Under the pieces are notes generated by a model. It saw nothing but the letters and a program-made list of their open reading frames with translations. It was not told where the DNA came from and made no database searches. From CAZYTX01 sp964650485 (lineage in GTDB: Bacteria; RBG-13-61-14; DATKZS01), in NCBI GenBank assembly GCA_964650485.1, contig CAZYTX010000012.1:1-64000 (forward strand): a stretch of DNA of 64,000 nt. The letters run 5' to 3'. The first letter of the stretch is position 1; every line of letters begins with the position of its first letter. Made by a program: the position numbers and the translations under genes. This document shows, in pieces, positions 16,538 to 25,538 of this stretch.

Positions 16538-17580
16538 GCACCCTCGACCACGTAGCGGTAAGCCCCCTCCAGGGCCACGGCCATACTTTGCAAAGAGAAG
16601 GCAGCCGCTTTTTCTTTGCCGCCCTGGACCAGCTTTTCCCTTTGCTCTTTGTCCTGGAGCAGCGCGCAGATATTTTCAGCCAGGTCAGCCGGGTCGCCCG
16701 GCCGGTGGAGCAGCCCTGACACCCGGTGCTCGATGGCCTCGGGTATGCCGCCCAACTCCGAGCCCACCACGGGCAGGCCCTTTGCCATGGCCTCGACAAG
16801 TACAATGCCAAAGCCCTCCTCAAAGCTCGGCAGCACCAGCAGGGAGGCGCGCTCATACCAGGAGTTTAGCTCCTCCCGGTCCACCGCGGGAAGGAATGTG
16901 ACGGGCAGGCCCCGGGCAAGCACCCCGGCCGCTGCCCGGGAGAATAAGTGGTCGTCCCCTATGACCACGGCCCTTGCAGGCCCCGCCCTTTTCAAGACCA
17001 TGGGCAGGGCCTTTAAAAGCACTGCCACGCCCTTCCTGAAAAAGTCGCTTCCAACCATGAGTATGATGGGCTCGGGGGCCGGCTCACGGGTTGCGGCGTG
17101 GCCTGTGCTGAGCTCTTCCGGGGCAATGCCGTAGGGGACCAGGAAGAGTCCTGGCTTGTGCGCAAGGTCCTCTGCGGGGAGCGCGTCAATCACCTGCTGG
17201 ATGGAACGGGCAACCGCCCGGCTGTGCACCACAACAGCGGCTGCCTTTTTTATGACCTCTACGTGGTGGGACTTTAACTGCTTCTGCCGGAGCCAGCGCA
17301 GGGGATAGTCGGGACAGGCAAAACCCTGGAACCGGGTCCAGTAGTGGTCGTGGAAGTCGGCTATCACCGGGGCCTGCACAGAGGCCAGCGCGTGCGGGCT
17401 CACCCTTTTGGCGTCCACTACGTGGACCAGGTCGAGCCCGTGCCCGCATGACCCGTCAAGGCTGCAAAGAAGGTGGCCCTCTGCCACAGTCCTTTTAAGT
17501 GCCCGGTAATAGGTGCCCGGGCCGGTGGCCCTCTTGAACCCTTTTGCCAGAAGGGCCACTTTTAGCGAATTTTTATCCAT
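16534..17580 (-). CDS. Glycosyltransferase family 4 protein
   Basis: A 348-residue cytoplasmic GT-B glycosyltransferase. The C-terminal nucleotide-sugar domain has the retaining GT4 motif E-x7-E in EEGFGIVLVEAMAKGLPVV, preceded by ILMVGSDFFRKGVAVLLKAL. The N-terminal acceptor domain is short. It is the first gene of the minus-strand cluster. The ribosome site is weak (GTGAGA about ten bases upstream), and the 253 bp before the start are shared with the divergent TetR gene. Sugar donor and acceptor cannot be told from the sequence. Confidence 0.88.
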   Translation of the reverse strand: MDKNSLKVALLAKGFKRATGPGTYYRALKRTVAEGHLLCSLDGSCGHGLDLVHVVDAKRVSPHALASVQAPVIADFHDHYWTRFQGFACPDYPLRWLRQKQLKSHHVEVIKKAAAVVVHSRAVARSIQQVIDALPAEDLAHKPGLFLVPYGIAPEELSTGHAATREPAPEPIILMVGSDFFRKGVAVLLKALPMVLKRAGPARAVVIGDDHLFSRAAAGVLARGLPVTFLPAVDREELNSWYERASLLVLPSFEEGFGIVLVEAMAKGLPVVGSELGGIPEAIEHRVSGLLHRPGDPADLAENICALLQDKEQREKLVQGGKEKAAAFSLQSMAVALEGAYRYVVEGA

Positions 17581-17772
17581 TTTTCACATGAATCTCACTT
17601 AGTGGAGTATTATCGCACAGAGACACCGAGAATACAGAGATTTAGAAAATTTCTCCCGCCCGGAAAGTTCCTGGGTTGACTATTAGCAAGAGAATCTGGA
17701 CTCTATTTTCTTTGCTCAGTGCCCTGTGTGAATTAAATGTATTTTTGCACAGCAGTGATCCAAGGACCTGAC

Positions 17773-17804
17773 TTGACATTTGGGAGGAGTGTGCTAGAAA
17801 TAGC
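17773..17804 (+). promoter_or_regulatory. Promoter and possible operator before the TetR gene
   Basis: TTGACA (17773-17778) is followed after 16 bp by TAGAAA (17795-17800), with a TG one base upstream of the -10 (extended -10). A short inverted repeat GCTA/TAGC (17793-17804) covers the -10, where a TetR-family repressor could bind and control itself and the efflux genes downstream. The operator assignment is inference. Confidence 0.55.
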
Positions 17805-17833
17805 ATTCATATTTTGAAGATGGAGTTCTAATT

Positions 17834-18463
17834 ATGAATACCGATTCAGGCAAGAGTTTAAGTCGCAAAGAGCGCGAGCAGGCGGCGCGTCGCAGGGAGA
17901 TATTGGAGGCTGCCACCCGGCTCTTCGGCAGCCAGGGATACCACGGGACCTCCATGAACGAGATCGCCAGAGAGGCCGAGTTCTCCACCGGGTCGCTGTA
18001 TAACTTTTTCGAGAACAAGGAAGAGCTATATTTCACCCTGCTCCGCGAGAAGGTGGAGTTATTGGAGGAGAAGCTTGAGCACGTATATTCCGGCGAGGGG
18101 GGTGTTGAGGAGAAGCTCTCCAGTTTTGCCAAGACTACAATCGCGTATCTGAAGCAGGAGAAGTATTTCTTTTTGATCATGATGGAGCACGGCGAGTCCT
18201 TTCAGAAGAGCAGCAAGGGCGAGTTCTCGGACATGCTAAGGGAAAAGCACGAGTCATACCTGGGCAACATGGTAAAGCTGATGGAGCAGGGGATTTCACA
18301 GGGGATTCTCAAGCCCCTTGATCCGAACGGTCTTGCACTCTCTTTTCTGGGTATCGTGAACTCTTTCGTATTCGTTCTTATCAACTCCTCGGAGACGTAC
18401 GACCTGGAGGAACTGGTTGGAACTATCATGGACATCTTCTTTAACGGGACTCGCAGGACATGA
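17834..18463 (+). CDS. TetR/AcrR family transcriptional regulator
   Basis: A 209-residue DNA-binding regulator. The helix-turn-helix lies at about residues 20-66: RREILEAATRLFGSQGYHGT, then a recognition helix ending in STGSLYNFFENKEELY. The C-terminal ligand domain has no recognisable ligand signature. It is immediately upstream of, and same-strand with, the TolC, adaptor and RND genes (16 bp to the TolC start), so local control of this efflux system is the straightforward inference. The inducer is unknown. Confidence 0.92.
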   Translation: MNTDSGKSLSRKEREQAARRREILEAATRLFGSQGYHGTSMNEIAREAEFSTGSLYNFFENKEELYFTLLREKVELLEEKLEHVYSGEGGVEEKLSSFAKTTIAYLKQEKYFFLIMMEHGESFQKSSKGEFSDMLREKHESYLGNMVKLMEQGISQGILKPLDPNGLALSFLGIVNSFVFVLINSSETYDLEELVGTIMDIFFNGTRRT

Positions 18464-18479
18464 AAAACAAGGAGGAGTA

Positions 18480-19919
18480 ATGCGGACAGTTTTTTCAAGC
18501 ACCGTAATAATGCTGCTTTTCCTGGCCGTGGCCCCGGCCCGCTCGAATGATGGGCTGTCCCGGGATCAGGGGCTTTTAAAGCTCACCCTGGACGAATGCA
18601 TCGAGCTGGCCCTGGAGCAAAACCCCCAGGTGAAGTCCAAACATGCCCAGGAGGATATGTACGAGGCCCAGGTGGTCCAGGCCAAGGCCGGGGGCTTTCC
18701 CAGCCTGAGCCTCAGCGCCAACGTGACCCGGTCCAACCGTCTGCCGGACTTCGAGGTGGGCGAGCCCACCTTTATAACCACCGGGCCGGGTCTGTCAAAC
18801 CCCGATGACCCGGGCTCCATAATCTCGCCGGTGCACTTCCATCAGCTTCCCTTCCCCGGCTTCGAGATCAGCAACACCAGGACGGGAGACATATACGCGG
18901 TGAAGATCGAGGCCGCCTACGTGGTGTGGGCCGGCGGCCGCATCAGGAACGGTCTAAAGGCAGCCAAGCTCTACGTGAAGGCCGGCGAGGAGGAGAGCCG
19001 TCAGCAGGAGAACGAGATCATCTTCAACACCACCCAGGCGTTCTACGGTGTGCTCATGTCCAAGCAGCAGGTTGAGCTCATGGACGAGGTTTACGAGACC
19101 TACAAGGCCCACCTGGGCCAGGTGAGAGACCTTTACAACGAGGGCCTGGTGTCGAACCTCGACCTTTTGCAGGTGAAGGCGTCCCTGGCCGCTGTCCGGC
19201 CGCAGCAGATCGAGGCGAAAAACGGACTCTCCATGGCGCGGCTGGGACTCAAGAGCCTCTTGAACGTTGACCTGGAAAGGCGTGTGCAGGTTGAAGGGAG
19301 CCTGGAGTACGAGCCGCGCGAGCCCGGCCCCCTGGAGGACCTCTATGCAAAGGCCAAGCGGTTCAGGCCGGAGGTGCGCACCCTGGAGATCAGGGATGAC
19401 ATGGCCGAGCAGATGTTAAAGATAGCCAGGGGAGAGGCTCTTCCCACGGTGAGCCTGTTCGCGAACTACTCCTGGGACAGGGGCCAGGAGCTGCCGCCCA
19501 ACGAGGACGTGTGGAGGGACGGGTACCAGGCAGGGGCCGCGGTGCAGGTGCCCCTGTTCGACGGGTTCAAGACCAAGGGCAAGATGGACGAGGTCAGGGC
19601 CCAGATGATGCAGCTTCAGTACGGCAAGAGGTCGCTTGAGCTGGGCATAAAGAACCAGGTGCAGCAGGCCCTGCTTAACCTGCAGGCGGCCGAGAAAAAG
19701 ATCGAAGCCGAACAGGAGAACATCGAGGCTGCACAAGAGAGCTATGAAGCATCCAGGACCCGCTACTCGGTGGGTCTTGCAACCAACCTGGACGTGATGG
19801 ACGCCCAGACCCAGGTAATGCAGGCCAAGATTCAATACCTGGCTGCGGTGTACCAGTATAACATTGCATGGGCCCAGCTCCAGGCCGCGCTGGGCATGCC
19901 CAAACAGGGGTCAAAGTAA
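18480..19919 (+). CDS. TolC-type outer-membrane efflux protein
   Basis: A 479-residue outer-membrane channel protein. The signal peptide ends near residue 23 (MLLFLAVAPARS). Two outer-membrane-efflux repeats follow, beginning with LTLDECIELALEQNPQVKSK and, in the second half, near residue 290, with FRPEVRTLEIRDDMAEQMLK. The long amphipathic helical hairpins are rich in Ala, Gln and Glu, for example IEAEQENIEAAQESYEASRT. Start 18480 has GGAGGAGTA directly upstream; the reading frame is open further upstream but without a signal-peptide-like start. Stops one base before the adaptor gene. It supplies the exit duct for the adaptor and pump at 19921 and 20904. Confidence 0.93.
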   Translation: MRTVFSSTVIMLLFLAVAPARSNDGLSRDQGLLKLTLDECIELALEQNPQVKSKHAQEDMYEAQVVQAKAGGFPSLSLSANVTRSNRLPDFEVGEPTFITTGPGLSNPDDPGSIISPVHFHQLPFPGFEISNTRTGDIYAVKIEAAYVVWAGGRIRNGLKAAKLYVKAGEEESRQQENEIIFNTTQAFYGVLMSKQQVELMDEVYETYKAHLGQVRDLYNEGLVSNLDLLQVKASLAAVRPQQIEAKNGLSMARLGLKSLLNVDLERRVQVEGSLEYEPREPGPLEDLYAKAKRFRPEVRTLEIRDDMAEQMLKIARGEALPTVSLFANYSWDRGQELPPNEDVWRDGYQAGAAVQVPLFDGFKTKGKMDEVRAQMMQLQYGKRSLELGIKNQVQQALLNLQAAEKKIEAEQENIEAAQESYEASRTRYSVGLATNLDVMDAQTQVMQAKIQYLAAVYQYNIAWAQLQAALGMPKQGSK

Positions 19920-19920
19920 T

Positions 19921-20880
19921 ATGAAGTCTTCAAGCGTAGCGTTTCTGGTCATTATTTTTACGCTCCTTGCCGGGGCCGTGTTTTTAGGTGTCAGGGCTTG
20001 CAGGGAGTACGGCAAGGCGCCCGAGGCCGAGGAGCGGGTGGCCCGGTTCGCCATCCCCGTGCACGTGCACCAGGTGAAAAAGGGTGAAGTGGAGGACGTG
20101 GTTTACGTTACAGGTTGCGTGGAGCCTTCCGAGCGGGTGGACGTGATAGCCAAGATACCGTCGCCTGGCAAGCTGGTGAGCGCCAAGGTGCGCAAGGGAG
20201 ACTACGTCAAGAGGGGGCAGACCCTTGCGGTGGTGGACAGGGACGTGGTGGGCGCCAGGTACCGCCACTACGGGGTGGAAGCGCCCAGCTCAGGGATAGT
20301 GGCTTCCATAACCGAGGACAGGGGTGCACTGGTCTCTCCACAGGTGCCGGTGGCCGTGATCGTGGACATTGACAAGGTAAAGGTCAAGACCAGCGTGGTC
20401 GAGGCTGACCTTAGCCGTGTGAAAACGGGCACGTCGGCCCGGGTGAGGGTGGACGCCTTTCCCGGCGAGGCCTTCAACGGACAGGTCTCCAGTATTCCCC
20501 CGGTGCTTGATCAGTTTTCCCACACCGCACAGGTGGAGATCACGGTGGACAACCAGGACCACCGGCTGCTGCCGGGCATGTACGCGGAGATCGAGCTTGT
20601 GGCCGACGTGCACGAGGACGTGCCGGTGGTCCCCAAGAGAGCGGTGCTGAAGCGCAAAGGCAAGGACCTGGCGTACCTATACAACGAGGACGATAGCAGG
20701 ATACATCTTGTGGAGCTGGAGCTTGGGTTTTACGACCTGAAAGAATACGAGGTGAGAAAAGGTCTGAAGGAGGGAGACCTGGTGGTGGACCGGAACCTGG
20801 TGGTGTTAAAGGACCGCACCAGGGTGTCGCTGGCTAACATTGATGAAATCGCTTCCAGGTCCAGCAAAGACCCCGAATAA
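19921..20880 (+). CDS. RND efflux periplasmic adaptor (membrane fusion protein)
   Basis: A 319-residue adaptor with an N-terminal membrane anchor or signal (VAFLVIIFTLLAGAVFLGV), a lipoyl/barrel-sandwich domain (VIAKIPSPGKLVSAKVRKGD ... VKRGQTLAVVD ... VEAPSSGIVASI), a beta-barrel domain, and a membrane-proximal domain. The two lipoyl halves are separated by only about 15 residues, so the helical hairpin that usually reaches TolC is almost absent, which is short for the family. The start follows the TolC stop by one base. It links the TolC protein and the RND pump in one operon. Confidence 0.9.
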   Translation: MKSSSVAFLVIIFTLLAGAVFLGVRACREYGKAPEAEERVARFAIPVHVHQVKKGEVEDVVYVTGCVEPSERVDVIAKIPSPGKLVSAKVRKGDYVKRGQTLAVVDRDVVGARYRHYGVEAPSSGIVASITEDRGALVSPQVPVAVIVDIDKVKVKTSVVEADLSRVKTGTSARVRVDAFPGEAFNGQVSSIPPVLDQFSHTAQVEITVDNQDHRLLPGMYAEIELVADVHEDVPVVPKRAVLKRKGKDLAYLYNEDDSRIHLVELELGFYDLKEYEVRKGLKEGDLVVDRNLVVLKDRTRVSLANIDEIASRSSKDPE

Positions 20881-20903
20881 TATTCAAGACGAGAGATATA
20901 AAG

Positions 20904-23900
20904 ATGAACTTTTTCAACTTCCCGGTAAAACGACCCATAACCGTGCTCATGGGCATGTTCATGATCCTTGTGCTGGGCGCCATAGCACTTGCGGTGGTTC
21001 CCCTGAACCTGATGCCGGAGATAGACTTCCCCATGCTCATGGTGGTGGTGCAGTACGACGGGGCCGGCCCCGAGGAGCTGGAGGAGCGGGTGGCCAAGCC
21101 CCTTGAGAGGTCCATAAAGACCGCCTCGGACATAAAGAACGTAAGGATCACCGCCCAGCAGAACATCTGCATAGTGCAGGCCGACTTCAACTGGGGCACG
21201 GACCTGGACACGGCCGCGGCTGACATCAGGGAAAAGATAGACATGGTGCGCAGGTACATGCCCGAGGGCATCGAGGAGCCCATGGTCATCCAGATAGACC
21301 CCTCTGAGATGCCGGTGGTGTTCCTGCACCTGGACGACCCCCAGGGGAGGCTCAACCTCTCCGAGCTGCTGGACCTGGCCAACGACCAGGTGGCCCCCAT
21401 GCTGGAGAGGGTCCCGGGGGTGGCCTCGGCCTTCCCCATGGGAGGACTCCAGAGAGAGATACAGGTGAACGTGTCCAGGGAGAAGCTGAAAAGATATAAC
21501 CTCGACTTCAGAAAAGTGATCCAGTCAATCGCCTATCAGAATATCGAGCAGACCGCGGGCGAGATCGAGTCCGGCCCCTTAAGCTTCAGGGTGAAGGCCG
21601 ACGCCGAGATAAAAGACCTCGAGGAGCTCGAGAACCTGCCGGTGGGAAAGGGAATGAGCGAGGCCCAGATGCAGGAGCGGTCCATGCGCAGGCTCATGCC
21701 GGTGGCGGACCCCCTGGCGGGGGAGGGGTCCCTCTCCCCCATACGGCTAAGGGACGTGGCCGAGGTGGTTGACTCCTTCAAGGAGAAAAAGGGGCTGGTG
21801 CGCATCGTGGAGCGGGGGAAGGAACCGGCCGAGGGCATAGGTCTGGCCGTGCTCAAGGAGACCGACGCCAACATGGTGGAGGTTGCGGACAGGGTCAAGG
21901 AGGAGTTGCCGGAGATTATGGACACCCTGCCCAAAGGGGTGGTGCTGGGCATAAGCTTCGACCTCTCCGAGATCATAACCGACACCATAGCGGCGCTGCG
22001 CCGGGCAGCGGTGGAGGGGGCCATACTGGCGGCGCTGGTTCTTTTCTTGTTCCTGTGGCAGGTCCGTCCCTCCCTGATAGTTTTCCTCTCAATACCCCTG
22101 TCCATACTGGTGGCCTTCGTTTGCATATACTTTGCCGACTACACCCTGAACATGATGACCCTGGGGGGGCTGGTCATAGCCCTTGGCAAGCTGGTGGACG
22201 ACTCCATCGTGGTGATGGAGAACATCTACCGGCACCAGGCCATGGGCAAGCACCCGCACCAGGCGGCGGAGGACGGCTTCCGCGAGGTGGCCATAGCGGT
22301 CCTGTCCGCCACCATCGTGGCGGTGATTATCTTTCTGCCCATGGCCTTTTACGAGCACCTGGCCACCCAGCTCTTCAGGCCCTTTGCAGCCACCGTGTTC
22401 TTCGCGCTCATGGGCTCTTTGCTGGTGGCCTACACGGTGGTGCCCATGCTGGCCTCCAGACTGCTGAAACCCGAGGCCATCGAGAGGAAGAAGAAGCGCA
22501 GGCTCATATTCGCAAAGGTCCAGGATGCCTACGGCAGGCTGCTGGGATGGTGCCTCGAGGGCTGGGGCAAGACGCTTTCAATAGCGCTTGTGATCATGGT
22601 CTTGACCGTGTTCATGGGCTTTTTGGTGCCCTTCGAGTTCATACCCAGGATGATCGCCGGCATATACCAGGCAAACCTCAAGCTGCCACCGGGCACGGTG
22701 CTGGAGGAGACCGTGGAGGTGGTGGACTCCATACAGGAGGACATGAGGAAGCTGCCGGACTACGAGAGACTGATGATGATTATCGGACAGAGCGGGGACC
22801 CCATGCGGGCGGCCTTCCGCGGCGGCGAGATGGGCACAAACGAGTCCGAGATAATGATCAAGATGAAAAAGAAGGCCGAGGGGCGCACAACCACCGACTC
22901 CGAGCTCAGGAGGATGTGGGACAGGATATCGGCCAGGTTGCCAAACGCCAGGATCAACTTCATGCAGGCCGGCACCGCGGAGACCGAGCAGGGAAAGCCG
23001 ATTGTGATAAAGATATTCGGGGACGACCTGGGCGTGCTGAAAAGCATTGCCGCCAAGGTGAAAAAAAGCGTGGAGCCGGTGGCCGGGGTGAGGGACGTGA
23101 CCACCACCATGGAGGAGGGCACGCCCGAGTACGTGGTCAATATCAACCGGGACAAGCTCATGGGCTACGGGCTGCCCACCGGGGCGGCAATGGCCGACAT
23201 CAAGACCGCCATGGGCGGACAGCTCGCAAGCCTGTACAGGGAGTCCGGGAAAGAGATTGACATAACCGTGCGCCTGAAAGAAGAAGAGAGGGACGCCTTC
23301 CGGGACCTGGGCCGGGTGCCCCTGCACTCGCCCTACGGGTTCCACGTGCCATTGAAGGACGTGGCAAGGTTCGAGTTCGGAGAGGGGCCCACCAAGATCG
23401 AGCGCGAGAACTCCAAGAGGGTGGCCAAGGTGGAGACAAACAAGACCGACCGTGCCCTGGGCGACATCATAAACGACATCCAGGGGGTGCTGGAGGACGT
23501 GCCCGTGCCAGAGGGATACAACATCGAGTTCGGGGGCGAGTACGAGGACATGGTGGACGCATTCATAGCGCTCGCTATAATGTTCGCCGCGGCAATACTG
23601 CTGGTCTACATGATCCTGGCCAGCCTCTACGAGTCGCTCATACACCCGGTCACCATCATGATCGCGGTGCCGCTGGCCTTCACCGGGGCCATCGCCGGGC
23701 TCTACATTACCGGCGTGGCCTTCGGGGTGACCGCTTTCATCGGCATCATCATGCTGGTGGGCATAGTGGCCACCAACTCCATCGTGCTCATGGACTTCAT
23801 CATCTCCTATCACCGCCAGGGCGTGGACCGCACCCGGGCCATCATCGAGGCCGGAAAGGCGAGGCTCAGGCCCATACTAATGACCGCAATGACCACGCTC

Positions 23901-24083
23901 TTCGGCGTGCTCCCCATCGCCCTCGGCCGGGCCGAGGGAATGGAGCTGCAACAGCCCCTGGGAATAGTGGTGGTGGGGGGACTGTTCACATCCACCTTCC
24001 TCACCCTCATCATCATTCCGGTCATGTACCAGATATTCGACGACCTGGTCATGGACTTGAAAAAGCTGTTCAAGAGGACGTAG
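20904..24083 (+). CDS. RND efflux transporter, AcrB/HAE1-like
   Basis: A 1059-residue inner-membrane proton-driven pump with 12 predicted transmembrane helices and two large periplasmic loops. The N-terminus (FNFPVKRPITVLMGMFMILV) is typical. TM4 has the proton-relay Asp pair in ALGKLVDDSIVVMEN, and TM10 to 11 has GIVATNSIVLMDFII followed by RLRPILMTAMTTLFGVLPIA. Both halves of the internal duplication are full length. It ends the TetR-TolC-adaptor-RND unit, and a hairpin follows at 24131. Substrates are probably drugs, lipids or other hydrophobics; the sequence does not say which. Confidence 0.95.
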   Translation: MNFFNFPVKRPITVLMGMFMILVLGAIALAVVPLNLMPEIDFPMLMVVVQYDGAGPEELEERVAKPLERSIKTASDIKNVRITAQQNICIVQADFNWGTDLDTAAADIREKIDMVRRYMPEGIEEPMVIQIDPSEMPVVFLHLDDPQGRLNLSELLDLANDQVAPMLERVPGVASAFPMGGLQREIQVNVSREKLKRYNLDFRKVIQSIAYQNIEQTAGEIESGPLSFRVKADAEIKDLEELENLPVGKGMSEAQMQERSMRRLMPVADPLAGEGSLSPIRLRDVAEVVDSFKEKKGLVRIVERGKEPAEGIGLAVLKETDANMVEVADRVKEELPEIMDTLPKGVVLGISFDLSEIITDTIAALRRAAVEGAILAALVLFLFLWQVRPSLIVFLSIPLSILVAFVCIYFADYTLNMMTLGGLVIALGKLVDDSIVVMENIYRHQAMGKHPHQAAEDGFREVAIAVLSATIVAVIIFLPMAFYEHLATQLFRPFAATVFFALMGSLLVAYTVVPMLASRLLKPEAIERKKKRRLIFAKVQDAYGRLLGWCLEGWGKTLSIALVIMVLTVFMGFLVPFEFIPRMIAGIYQANLKLPPGTVLEETVEVVDSIQEDMRKLPDYERLMMIIGQSGDPMRAAFRGGEMGTNESEIMIKMKKKAEGRTTTDSELRRMWDRISARLPNARINFMQAGTAETEQGKPIVIKIFGDDLGVLKSIAAKVKKSVEPVAGVRDVTTTMEEGTPEYVVNINRDKLMGYGLPTGAAMADIKTAMGGQLASLYRESGKEIDITVRLKEEERDAFRDLGRVPLHSPYGFHVPLKDVARFEFGEGPTKIERENSKRVAKVETNKTDRALGDIINDIQGVLEDVPVPEGYNIEFGGEYEDMVDAFIALAIMFAAAILLVYMILASLYESLIHPVTIMIAVPLAFTGAIAGLYITGVAFGVTAFIGIIMLVGIVATNSIVLMDFIISYHRQGVDRTRAIIEAGKARLRPILMTAMTTLFGVLPIALGRAEGMELQQPLGIVVVGGLFTSTFLTLIIIPVMYQIFDDLVMDLKKLFKRT

Positions 24084-24130
24084 CCGGGAAAAGAACAAAG
24101 AGAGCGAGCATTATAAATGAGGGCCTGCTT

Positions 24131-24186
24131 GAAGCGGGCCGGAGGCCCCTCTTTATGAAGCGCTTTCTTATCAACCGGCCCGCTTC
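24131..24186. terminator. Bidirectional hairpin terminator between convergent genes
   Basis: GAAGCGGGCCGG (24131-24142) and CCGGCCCGCTTC (24175-24186) are perfect 12-bp inverted repeats. A smaller nested hairpin, GGCCTGCTT/AAGCGGGCC, starts at 24122, and AGGCCCCTCTTT follows it. The right arm ends exactly at the stop of the convergent gene at 24187. It probably insulates the RND operon from the minus-strand gene. Confidence 0.6.
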
Positions 24187-24834
24187 TTATTCTTCCGCGG
24201 CTTTTTCCAGTCCATCCGGGTTGATCCTTTCAAGGAAGTCCCTGGCCATCTCTTCGCTCCGGGCGTCCTCGACCTGCACTATCACGCCTTTGCGCAGGGC
24301 TGAGAGTTTATAAATCCCGGAGCTGTTTCTTTCAATGACGATGTACCACCCGTTCTTCTGGTCCACCTTGGTGCCCTGCTGCTCCATCATCATCTTTTTC
24401 ATGGCCGGAGACATGTCTTTCATGGTCCTCACCGTCTGCCGGTACCCCTCCAGTATCTGGGGCGAGTTGGTGATGGAGACCTCGAGCTCGTGCTCGTCGG
24501 ACTTGTGGATGTAGCGCCGCCCGGCCCTGGTGATGCGGTAGGCGCTGGTACCGGTGTCACTCGCGGACAGGCGCTCGGTCTCGATCTGCTCCTCAGTCCA
24601 CCCGGATGGAGCTCCCGGCAGGAAGGCCTCGAAGGACGAGCCTATCTTCTCGTGTATCTTTCCCGTGGCCTCCTGGAGCAGGTCATGTGCGAGCTTGTAG
24701 TTCTTCTCCTGGTATGCATCCCTCGCCCGCTCGATAAGGTCCAGCACAGGGTCGGCCGCAACGGAAGTGGAGAACGCGAAAACAAGCACGGCCACCGCCG
24801 GAACAAAAAAACTCTTGCCTGGAATACTACGCAT
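24187..24834 (-). CDS. Exported protein of unknown function
   Basis: A 215-residue protein with a signal peptide (MRSIPGKSFFVPAVAVLVFA, likely cleavage near SVAA-DP). Residues 30-60 form a short helical, TPR-like segment (LIERARDAYQEKNYKLAHDL). The rest alternates strands and helices, with the Met-rich stretch MSPAMKKMMMEQQ. The start at 24834 has AAGGAGAG six bases upstream; an earlier in-frame ATG at 25014 has no ribosome site and would place the signal peptide internally. No family is recognised. It lies convergent to the RND operon and divergent from the broken gene at 25072. A periplasmic role is all that can be said. Confidence 0.75.
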   Translation of the reverse strand: MRSIPGKSFFVPAVAVLVFAFSTSVAADPVLDLIERARDAYQEKNYKLAHDLLQEATGKIHEKIGSSFEAFLPGAPSGWTEEQIETERLSASDTGTSAYRITRAGRRYIHKSDEHELEVSITNSPQILEGYRQTVRTMKDMSPAMKKMMMEQQGTKVDQKNGWYIVIERNSSGIYKLSALRKGVIVQVEDARSEEMARDFLERINPDGLEKAAEE

Positions 24835-25071
24835 GCTTCTCTCCTTGCCTGTTACCGATCCGGTCCAACCATCGAGAGTATTTATCTCGCTGCTTTTGTC
24901 AAGAGCTTCGAGTGCGGGGTCCGCGATATAATTACCGCTCGCCTGTACCTGTTGCGGTATCGAGGTTGATTCCATTTTGGCTTCGATGAACGAAATTGAG
25001 AACCAACCGGACATCTGATATGCTTTTTGGTAACAGGGATTTCAGATATTAAGACCAAAGGACGTAGAGCC

Positions 25072-25517
25072 ATGATAGAGCTTATAAGGCCGGGGTTGTT
25101 GTGTGCTCTGGCCGGTGTGGTTATGTGGTTCATGATACCGGGGCCGGCCCATGCGAAGAAGACCATCGATCGCAAAGAGGACTTCGTGGTCCTTTCAGGG
25201 GACCGGTCGAGGCCTTTTGATGGCGCCGGGATAAAAGACCTGCGGCTGTACTCATGCGGCGGGGGGGCTGCGCCCCCGTTCCCTTCCAGGTGGACGAGAA
25301 GGACACAAACGACAAGTACGTATTTCCCGAGGACCAGAGACCCGAACGAGACGGTCTTGACCTGGATGCAGACGACGAGGTCTGCAAAAGCAAGGAGTTC
25401 AACGCGGTGAACTGCCTGCTCCTTCCAGGAACCCCTGGCAGGCGTGGAATACTGGAGCTGAGAAATATCTTTTTACATCCGCTGGAGACACAGACCGGGG
25501 ACTTGCTTGTCGAGTAA
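25072..25517 (+). pseudogene. Frameshifted, truncated relative of the Omp85-like gene at 45847
   Basis: Starting at ATG 25072, a signal peptide (IELIRPGLLCALAGVVMWFM ... PAHA) and SGDRSRPFDGAGIKDLRLYS match the beginning of the 856-residue protein at 45847-48417. At a run of seven G (25261-25267) the frame breaks. One extra base would join it to APVPFQVDEKDTNDKYVFPE and LDLDADDEV, which parallel FQVDERREVLVYRS and LDQDDELAF in the intact protein. The second frame stops at 25517 after about 50 more residues with no match to the intact relative, so the rest of the gene is missing. A decayed copy, or an assembly error combined with a deletion, would explain it; phase variation at the G7 run is possible but the truncation makes it unlikely. 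Confidence 0.7.
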
Positions 25518-25538
25518 AAAGAGTGGACAGCCAAAAAC

